Shown here one piece after another: positions 54,541-64,000 of a DNA stretch of 64,000 bases. The stretch's first letter is position 1; the number at the start of each line of letters is the position of its first letter. A program made the translations under genes and the position numbers. This DNA is from Clavulina sp. PMI_390 (taxonomy: Eukaryota; Basidiomycota; Agaricomycetes; Cantharellales; Hydnaceae). Below the pieces are notes generated by a model. It did no database searches, had not been told where the DNA came from, and was given only the letters and a program-made list of their open reading frames with translations. The stretch spans positions 253,277 to 317,276 of the forward strand of contig WIDE01000026.1 in NCBI GenBank assembly GCA_015039315.1. Direction: 5' to 3'.

Positions 54541-57500
54541 TCAGAAGTCTTCCTCGCCCAAAATACCCGCGTTTAAGACTCTTCCGATGTGGGTCGGAGT
54601 GTAACTCATGCCTTTACGTCTCGCGTCCACCAAGCTCTTGATAAAGGGGACTGGGCTCTGTGAGAATGGCGAAAGGAATCCATCCCATCCCCTGCGATGG
54701 GAGGGGAGCACGAAACGATCGAGCTGGATCTCTATTGGATTATCTCTAGCCCTTGAGGAGGACCGACTGAAAAGACCAAAGAAATCCATCATATCACAAT
54801 ATGCGGAAAAGTCTCGCAAATAGAGTTGCCCCGCAAAGATGTTTAGTTTGGCAACAACGTCGCGGCCAGGGGTGGGAAATCCATCTGGACCGCTTGGAGG
54901 AGGAATTGTATAGAAATCGAGGTCCTCAAATGATGGAGAGGACTTGATCACCCGAGGAGCATACATGTGGAGGTAGACATGCTTGCTCTTCCGGATGTCT
55001 GGGAGAAGTTCATTGACTTCAAACGGACTCAACAGAATCAGGAGGTTTTTGGAAGATTTCAGCGTGAGTATCCAGTTGACTGGGCGAAGGTACTGGGGGT
55101 CGGAGGAACTGGTAGGTCCCGACATAATGGTCTGGAAGAAGTCCCGAGTGCCGACAATATCCGAATCACATCTCCAAGCAGCGTCTTCAAAAGCGGAGCC
55201 AAGACTCGGTGCTACATGCTTGAAAGCAGATAATAGTACTCCAGGGATAGAGCACTTCTTTCCGCTGAGAATCATGTTGCGGATATGAGGGTCGAGTTTT
55301 GGTGTTGCTGGAGAAGGGGCTAGGGGACGTTCCATTTGGACTTCCCGCTCCATCTCAACCTCCACATCGACTTCCCGCTCTTGCTCTTCGTCTAGGCGCA
55401 CATCTGAGGGTGCCATGGACATCCCAAAAGTCTGATATTTCTCCAAAATTGGAGAAATTTGTGCGTTTAAATGGTGAGCGGGGCTTGTGGGCGAAGTTGG
55501 GTGATGGGAATACATCTCCTCCAGCGATCGCGCTTCTGGTAAGGCCCAATGTTTCCGAAGAGTCTCGCGCCCCTGTTGGCCTGAGCGGAACGCCTCCCAT
55601 GCTGCTCGCCGATCTTCATACTCGATGCCTTGCCTAAGCCAATGAGGGGCATTCCGACGCAACTCTTCACATGTCTCTGTGAGCACCCATTGAAGGACAT
55701 CAAAAGTCGTGATATGGGATGCTGCTGAAAAGTCTTGGCGTGCTTCACGGATGCGCGTATTGACAACTCCGGGAGCAAAGAATTTGACAGATTGGCCATG
55801 GCCCAATTGACGAAGTCTCATACAGCCTACAAAGTGGGAAGTGCTTCAATGACTAGGAGGATACTTGATATCAGAGTTATTGGATATACCTACCTTGGAC
55901 TAGGCGGTCTTTAGTCAGTCTCAAACCCAAAGTGACGGCAGCACGGGCAGAAATGGGGAGCTTGAGGTCCGTTCCTCGAGTGTGAGCATCGTCAAGATAT
56001 ACTAGACATTCGCTTAATCGCCTCCTAAATGGCGATGACTGGAATGCTTGCACACTACCATCTTGAGTGAGCACCTGGAGATTGTCCTCGTTGCCAAAGA
56101 AAACTGCTGCTTTCATATCTTTGCGGAGATGTAGCCATTCGCGAGCGAGCCCGATATTGGAGTAGTGTAGCATCTGGGCCCCGACATCTAGCAAAACAGT
56201 CACTGTTGGCTTGTTGACCATGAAGGAAAGCCAGGTTGAAGCATCATTGGGGAGAATTTCATAAGCGGAATTCTCTGGTTGTAAAAGCATGTTAAGAGCC
56301 ATTGCATTCGTTCCTTGCTGAGACGGATCATCAATCTGAGTGATTGAGTTAGGCAATAGGAATCTATTGTCGTTTGTTCCTATGAGAAGAATTACTCACC
56401 GCCCCTGGTTACAGCCAATGGAGAGGTATACTAACCACTAAACCCTGTGGTGACAAACTCTCTTGCTTCAGCAAGATCCCATGCCGATGCAGTGAGGCGT
56501 TGGGGAAATTCTCTTGCTTGCCTAAATTCAATGTAGTCAGCACACACACGAGACACACAACAAAGTCCACCCACTTTGGGAAAACAATATAAGAGAGATA
56601 GAAGTTGATGACTCCCGGAGATTGGCCGAAAAAAGGGTGTAGCAAGGCAGTTCGCTGGAAATCATCCTTCAAATTGATACCATCCAGAGACTGCAATTCT
56701 GGACAGATACTGTCGACGTGGGATATCCAAAGTTCGTACTCCTGGTCCCGGTGATCAAGATTGACCAATAGCTCGAAGCAATTATCAACCTGCCAGTTTT
56801 CTAGCCCCCCTTGATGATATGTTAGATATGTGAGGATAATGGCCACGTCAGGATGTCCGAATTCCGCTCGAAGCGTCGGTACGTCTTTTGCACAGTAAGG
56901 CACGGCCATCAGCGAACGGTCAAGGTCACGGCCGTAGTCAACGCGGTATCGGCGGTTCAAAGTGTAGAGTAAAGTCCCATGCGCCAAGAGGCCTCGGAGG
57001 AGAAGTAATGTTTTCCATACCGAATGATCAGGGCCGTAACGGGACCGTAGCGCGGCCAAGAACTTGACATCTACGTGGTCAAGATCAATAGAAGTAATGA
57101 AGCGCTCTGCCGAGGGACGAAGGCTTGGGCAAATAGAGGCCAGCTGGGGGCACGTTGACAGCCAGCCATCTAGTGCATCTATGGCAACCAGTCTCACTAG
57201 CTCAGTGCTGGCTGCACCCCTTACAAGCTGTACGGAAGGGAAACTTCCTGTTCCCTGTGTCTGCGTATGGTGGGTTATCACCAAATCTTCGGGAAACCGG
57301 GTAGAGAGAGGAGCGAGGTGTTGGATCACCCGCTGGAAGACCTGTTGCACAGTATTCCATCGGTCAGGGTGATCTTCGACAGACTGAGGGCAGCCGATTG
57401 CGTATACAAGCTGGTATTTGGAATGCAAAATCTCATCGCTTTCATCAAGGATGTCACGTCCATGCTTCTCAAGCCACTCGTGAGTTAGCTTTAGAGCGGT

Positions 57501-60500
57501 TGAAAGCGACGGCCCAGAGCTTTCATCAAGGTTGATTTGCTGAAGCACTGTCATCAACCGAAATGAAAGGGTGTGTTCTGGTTGAGTAACCAAAATTCCG
57601 CCAGCATTTGCACATTCAACAAATATGTTTTGAATGACAAGTGCTTCCTTGATGCTAAGACGCGTGCCGCGGGTGAAAGGGAGCATGTATACTCGCCGCC
57701 CAGCAAGGCCAGATATCCGCTCAACAAGGAGGTTGAACATATGGTTTACCAGAGGCTTGAGCACCATGACACGAGCTAAAGCCCTGCCATTTGCAACGCT
57801 GGAGGCCACAAAAGGTACAATCACAGACGACTTTCCTTCACCCATATGGAGCTGTTGGATCGAGTTCTGTCTTCCCGGCGGATTTAGCATTTTTCTTGAT
57901 ACTGACAGTTGTAGGGGCCGGGCCATGAAGTTCCCTTCTATCTATTATTCCACGATGCCTCGGTCAGCCGGCACAAATATGACACCATGTCGTGCGAGAC
58001 ATACCTGAATAAGCATCCAGTCGACACATGGTATTCCGTCAATACAAAAGTCTGCCATTGTACATGGAACAGACACCAGCTCTCTGAAAAGCATTCCATC
58101 GTCCGTAGCCAATATGTATCCACACAAACGATGCGCTTGCTGGAGCTTCATCACAGAGAAAGCAAGTGTTGCTAAACATGCAGACCATCTGATTGGCACA
58201 CCGCCTCGGTTCCCAAAGGCAAGCTGCTTTAACAGAAGCGGTAAAGTGACTTGCGGCCATAACTCAGCACAAGAGAGCAGTGTTTCCCCTGCCATCGGTC
58301 CCAGCGTATTAGATATGACACCAAGGAAGGTGCGGACATGAGTGGAACAATCCTGGAAATAGCGTTCCAAGGCTATACGCGAGGGTTTCTGATGGGGAGT
58401 CCCATGGTTGCTGAATGCCTGCCTACTAACATCCAAATCGAGCCCATATTGGCGAGTGATTGAATTTTCTTGCGCCTCCAAAAACGGGGCTATCAATTTC
58501 TGTAGCGCGGCTGAGGCAGATGGTGAGTGTTCTGGGGAAGTGGAGTTCTGCTTGACAAGAGGAAAAGGAATTGCGAAGGGCTTTGAAGGAGGAACACGCT
58601 TTTCCAATAGACCTTTCAAAGCAGGCAGCAAGCCCCCGCGACTGACGGATTCATGGACAAGCGGAAGTGTGTAATGGTCTATTCTTGTGCCAACTCCGTC
58701 AGTCCAGCTCTTGTCAAGAGCGTGCTGAATATGATGGGTGTGCTGGGCAAGCTCGCTATTCTGGTTCCAAAACGTGAAGTGCTCGCGAATTCTGGGCATT
58801 GCATCCAAGAGTTGTACGTTTAATGATAGACTGAGAGCTTTCCCAGAAGGCGGGACGGGGATGGGGATGCCAGGCCACTGATTTATAAGATAATCAGCAA
58901 AGAGTTTGCTTTCACGCTTCAATGTGGCATCAAAAGACTGTCGAGCCTCCTGCATCCGTAATTTGCGCGCGAGATTGGTTTCCTGCACGGGCGCGGGTAG
59001 ATCATATGGGGACCCATCGAACTTGATGTGGTCTTTGAGTAGAGATATGATAGTGGAGGCCTGTGCCGTGAGGCCACGAGATAGCACATAGGAACGTGAA
59101 GAGGGCGGCTCAATATACCGAAATGCGGGGTATACAGCAAACGCTAATGCTGTGAGCACTAGAGGCAGCTGAGCGGGCAAGCTGTACGCCCAAGCACTCA
59201 GCGAGAAGAGAAGAGCTGATCTGTTGAGGCAGCGGAAATTTTGGTATATCCCTAACCATTTTGAGCCAAGATCAGGCGAGTGCCAAGCATCTGAGTAGTG
59301 GAAATCTACATGCTTCGAAGCGCTCAACTCATCCCACGATACAAGGAGAGATAGAAGCTGCGGTTTGGTGGCAAGATGTTGGAAGCTTGACCCACAGAGG
59401 ATTGTTTGCGAGATTGAAGCGATTCCGGCCTCTTGTTCAGATAAAAGGTAGGGAGAATTTTGATGCATTTCCGCTGGGAATTTGAAGCTGTGAGCGTATA
59501 CTCCTGGTGGATACTGGCCGGTGCGGCGAATAAGGGCTCGGTGGTTAAGGTGATCCGAATGCAACGGGGCAAATAGTAGAGCTGAAGGAGATTCACAGAA
59601 CAAACCAAGAGCATCTGCATACTGAAAAATTTTGGAGACATGATGAAAGTATCCATCATGCTGGTGGAATGGGTATAGTTGTGCGTTCCATTTCACATCT
59701 TCCATGACGCACATTGAGGGTGGGTACCAGACTCGTTTTGGTGTCAGATCTTGGATGTAATTTAAAAGTTGCACTTCCGTTGGACTGAGGCTTTGGAATG
59801 AGAATACGCCGGCAGAAGAAAGCTCATGTAGAGCAGTCTCCACACCCATTAACCCCGTGAGGGGGTCAGGGAAAGTAGAACCTGTAATAGCGTGAAGGTA
59901 AATCCTAGTGAGACGACTTTCAAGCGAACCGTCTCCAACAGGTTGACAAAGCAGCTCATCCGCTTCATATTCAAGGTACCTCACGGAACGAGCGCCCAAA
60001 GTGAGGATCTGGACAACAACGTGATTGTCGCAACGACTGATTTTCCAGTCACCACAGGGAACCAGGACCTTTCGAAGACGATAGCCATGTGAGTCGGCCA
60101 AAACTAGCTGCGACTGTAGGCCAATAAAGGTTCCAATGCTTTGTTTTTGCGAGTCGATATGGAATCCGGGGTGGCTCTGCGAATGTAGCTGCCCATCCTT
60201 CAGCTCTAGATGGAGCTGATATCGAGGCAGCTCAACATCAACTAATGGTGCCTTGTTTGAGGCAGGGAGCAGACTGGTCTGGATGACGGTGTTGTGAATG
60301 TCTTCAATCGACTGTAAGGCCCCACCTATCATATTCGAAGTGGGGCTGGATGGATCAATCAAGCGAGTGTTTGTCTTGACATGGTGAAGCGAAGGATATC
60401 CATCATTTGGCAAACGCATCTGCCACACGGACCGATCAATAGCCCAAGGTGCATCACGCGGGACAAAGTGGACAATGTGATTCACAGGGTCAATCCAGTG

Positions 60501-63500
60501 AGTGAAGTCCTCAACAAGGGGCTTTGGGAGATCTCCTGACCAGGTTGATGGAGGGATGAGTTCAAATAATGAGCTGGACTGGTATGATCGGATGGCAATG
60601 ACCGGAGTAGACCCATTGTCATGACCAAAGAGCACCTAGGGCATTGATATGGTGAATCTGTGTTCTCATCATATCTGAGTAAGTGCTCACTTGATATTGC
60701 CCGAACTTAGCTACACTAGCATGAGAAAAAATTCCCATCTGCAGAGGTATTACATCGATTTGTCGCTATGCAGGAAGACAACCTAAGATCAATGACAATG
60801 TCAAAGGCGTTATAAACAGAGTGACAAACCTGGCCGAACAACTGGTAGTATAGAGGGTTTTGAGAAATAGTCGTTGGTAGTTGATTGACTGGAACACCAT
60901 TGACAAGGAATCGCCCGGTGATGATGCTTATATGGAAGTGTGGTGATCCACTCATGGTGCTAGTGCTGGAGAACCATCTCTCACTGGGATATTCAAGAGC
61001 TACCCACTTGGCTCCTAGTGGAATCGCTGGCCACACTTCATGTATCGCACGGTCCAGGATAGTAGTATCCTTCTGGACAGCATGCGCAATGTACATCTCG
61101 GCTGCCAGAGCTAACCGTCGATCTCGATCCAACACAAATCTTGTATAAGGCGCTGCTTCAAGTTGTTTTTTGGTGGGATAACACTCGTGGAGGAGTATTG
61201 AGCACTCTATGAATAGAGCCGCATTGTCGTTAGAATGAAATAGAGCTGGCTTGAAGCGATTATCGACTTCATATGTAGCTCGGCATGTGGCAAGAGCCTC
61301 ACAGAGAATCAGCAAAAATTCGTCCTTGGTGGATTGCTCGGATGCCTCTTGGACCCTTTTGTTGATATCGTGGCACCATCTCTGAGTGATACGCCTTGCA
61401 TTGTGAAGACATTGGAGAGCCGCCTCTGTTGCATCATTACTGAATGCAAGCAGACGACATGCTATGAGGATAACTGTCCTCATTGTCGTTAATTGCGTCC
61501 AGTTTGATTCAATGCTTTTCAGTAGATCAGCCAGCGATTGTAGAAAGAGAAGAGCAAATCGTGACTCCTGAAGCTCCTGGTGCCAAACTAGATCATCAAC
61601 AGACGGAGATTGCAAATTTTGTTGGAAGAGATTAGGTCCGATTTGCCAAATACTTTGCAGGATAAGGTGCTGTACCGCATGTTGGTCAAAGCTCAGTGTT
61701 GATGCGGTTATAGCGCGAAGTATATTGCGTAACTGAAGGCGACCACCTACCCGGACAGTGCCAAATTCCACATATTCGTGAAGCGTGATACAGGCTGGTG
61801 ATTCCAGCTGGCGACTGACTGCAAGATTAGGAGAGGGCTGGGTGCTCTCAAGAGCATATTGCATGCAAGAATATGGGTCATTCTTTTCAAGCTGAAATGT
61901 GCAAAATCTCGAGATATTGGGGTCCACGGATGGAGGGCTTGTTCCAAGAACAGAATGCGTGCTCTTGGAGGAATCGTGAAGGCTCCATCTCAACGCATGA
62001 GGCACAAATATTTCACTTTCCTTACAAGGAATTGTCCTTGTGGAATAATGCGATTTCAGGAATGACTTCAGTGACGAAGCTGGCCGGACACGAAAGTCAG
62101 CTGAATGGGGAGTGTATCGGCGGAAGTACGAGAGAAGGTGGTCTTGAACGACCACGGGAGATGGAAGGCTAGCTGTTGGTGTGCATATGTCAACAATGGT
62201 TCGGTAGGTAACATCTCGCCAGATGCGGAATGCTGCAGGAAGCTTAATTTCAAAAACAGCATTCTCAGCTTCCATAACCTCGCTAGGGAGTGGCCATTCA
62301 TGTACATTGATGGACAGTTCTCCTGCTCGACGAATTTTCGAGCACTTCGGACATTTTCCCTGATGTTTCTTACGCTTTTTGGGCTTTCCTGTCTGGCATA
62401 GCTGTCTAGTTTCGCCATCAATCCATGTTTCGGTATGAGTAATGGTGCCTGAATAGAAACAGGATTAGTGCAAGTTGCCCGTAGTTGAAAATATGGGGGA
62501 AGCATTAGACCCACCTGCTTCTGCAATCAGGTCATCGCGTTGCTGGATGAGCGCCGCAAGCTGCAAGCGTAACTGATCACGCTCATCTTTTGCGTCGCAT
62601 TCAATCCGGGCTTTGAGGTCCTGGTGTTCTTTTGATGAGCGATAAAAACGAACCCCTATGGATTTCTTGCTGGTGGTGTTCGAAAACACTGAGCCAAAGG
62701 AAGAGCACTGGATCCGATGGTGACAGTATCCCATAAGACGCATAACTCTGTATGTTTCGTCAGACGAGCGGGTCAAGAGAGGCTCAAAGAGTTCAGGAGT
62801 AAGTTCGGGAATGTAATCCTTCAACAGTTGGCACTCATGAGTTGCTAGTCGATCAATAGCAACCCAGAGATGGAAAATAGTGATGAGCATGATAGACTGA
62901 TCCTCCACGTTGGATTGGTATGTGCTGCTCGCACTAGCAAAGTACACATCATAGAGTTTGACTAGAGCTGTCATTTGCGATTTGTAGTTCGGAACCAGGC
63001 TTAATTGGCGATCAACCCACTCATCAAGGCGCGTCGCCACGCAGGTTTCAAAATCCTGAAGGGCTTCGTAAGGATCAGCCTGGATTGCTGCTGAAAGAGC
63101 TACGGCATCAAGCCTGAATCCGTCCACAGGATATGTCGGTGCCAAAAAACGGACCGGTCTTGGAGGCTCAAAAGTCCTCGAAGGGGGCAGGGCATCCATC
63201 CGCAGACACACTTGATCCAGGTATTCGCGGCTGTGAGCTAGTATGAGGTTTGTGTCTTGAGCAACATCAAGGGTTTCTGGGGCCCATGGTTGAGGTCGCG
63301 CATGCTTGGCCTGAACTTGCTCCCATCGCGAAAGACCAAGACTTCGAGCAGCCTCCACGGAGGTAGAGATTGCGTTATAGAGTGTGGAAGGTATCCGGCC
63401 TTGCAACTTTAACGTTCGCCGAGCAATCTTGACTTGCATCATATGTAGGCGATGGGTTGGAAGGGCAAGGTAAACTGCGCGGCGGAGCACCATTGACATA

Positions 63501-64000
63501 TAGTAGGCCATAAATGCCTTGTACTCATAATCGTCCTTGTTGGTGGCCGGCAGTGTTGTTTGGAGCGTGACACGGAGAAGCATCCACAAGGGTGAGCGAC
63601 GCCAGGGTAGCAATGAAGAGTGCCAACGGACGTCATCAGCAACACGCTTGGTGATCCGCTTGACCTCGGCAATAGAGCCAATACCACGCAGTATGCCAGT
63701 TAAAAGTGTGGTGATATAGCGAGAGTTGACAGGGTCTCTGCTTTCTGGGACTTCTACACCAGCTTTCTTGCTGGTTGACTTTGTTTCGGAGAAGACATTG
63801 TAGCACATTTGTGCCAAGAATGAGGCCAACTCAGATATGAATTCAGGATCGTTTCGCATGGATAAAGGTAAATCTGAGGTATGGGTAAGAGAATAACCCT
63901 GATGAGGCAAAAACGGATGTCACAATCTCACCAATTGCGGGACCAGGGAACTGACAGATGAGCTTGTCCGTTTTCATTACGTCCTGATACCGTCGCCGAG
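54541..64000 (-). CDS. Giant DUF3638/DUF3645 protein with a GEGKS P-loop, 3' part (gene starts right of the window)
   Basis: Open at the right edge; the 9.5 kb present encode over 2,900 residues in long exons. The entering exon (64000 to about 63960) joins over the intron ending near 63871 to DLPLSMRNDPEFISELASFL. Helical regions follow (YMSMVLRRAVYLALPTHRLH), then a central region of about 900 residues at 60635-57945. The DUF3638 module has QLHMGEGKSSVIVPFVASSV (P-loop, codons near 57845-57800) and an acidic DESDEILHSKYQLVYAIG (57431-57445), resembling Walker A and B/DExD boxes of SecA and helicase ATPases. DUF3645 follows (LLRGLLAHGTLLYTL, CAKDVPTLRAEFGHPD, TYLTYHQGGL). The C-terminus includes LRQLGHGQSVKFFAP. 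Databases often label such proteins ubiquitinyl hydrolase; I see no protease signature, and the biochemical role is unknown. Confidence 0.87.

Overview
The window is nuclear DNA of a filamentous basidiomycete, probably an Agaricomycete. Genes sit close together on both strands and are interrupted by many 40-80 nt GT..AG introns, often with CTRAC-type branch sites. Several proteins are recognisably fungal: HMG-CoA reductase with a sterol-sensing domain, an aspartyl-tRNA synthetase fused to DUF2156, DUF4419 and DUF3638 proteins. No rRNA, tRNA, CRISPR array or intact transposon was seen. Exon structures were assembled by eye from splice signals, reading frame and family resemblance.

Layout. 1-1283: 3' part of a major facilitator transporter (+). 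1416-3385: decapping subunit DCP1 (+). 3606-5695: glucose-6-phosphate isomerase (-). 6174-7456: unrecognised one-helix membrane protein (+). 8085-10521: RasGEF-like protein (+). 10800-14131: tandem pair of DUF4419 genes (-) with a gene remnant between them. 14886-19569: HMG-CoA reductase (-). 20460-28531: very large BEACH/WD40 protein (-). 28813-30707: SAM-dependent methyltransferase (-). 30708-32393: long stretch with no gene recognised. 32394-36770: catalytic subunit of DNA polymerase delta (-), divergent from a TMEM14-family gene at 36928-37580 (+). 38047-38950: eIF4E/4EHP-like cap-binding protein (+). 40066-41504: PQ-loop membrane protein (+). 42032-46897: AspRS-DUF2156 fusion of the ergosteryl-aspartate synthase (ErdS) type (-). 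47944-49271 (-) and 49804-51557 (+): two unnamed multi-span membrane proteins. 52215-54084: PAF-acetylhydrolase-like serine hydrolase (-). 54541-64000: 3' part of a giant DUF3638/DUF3645 protein (-), running off the right edge.

Most genes are housekeeping: mRNA decapping and cap binding, glycolysis, sterol synthesis, replication, vesicle traffic. Two bear on sterols: HMG-CoA reductase (the mevalonate step towards ergosterol) and the ErdS-type fusion, which in characterised fungi moves aspartate from Asp-tRNA onto ergosterol. They lie about 22 kb apart, so no cluster is implied.

The most unusual observation is in the first intron of the ErdS-type gene. It is 575 nt long where most introns here are near 60 nt. 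About 480 nt before its 3' splice site contain no AG dinucleotide at all on the coding strand, and splicing to the first AG joins the two exons in frame. Also notable are a start codon that forms its own 3-nt coding exon in the TMEM14-family gene, DUF4419 paralogues with identical internal exon lengths, and ACGCG motifs in the short divergent promoter of the polymerase delta gene.
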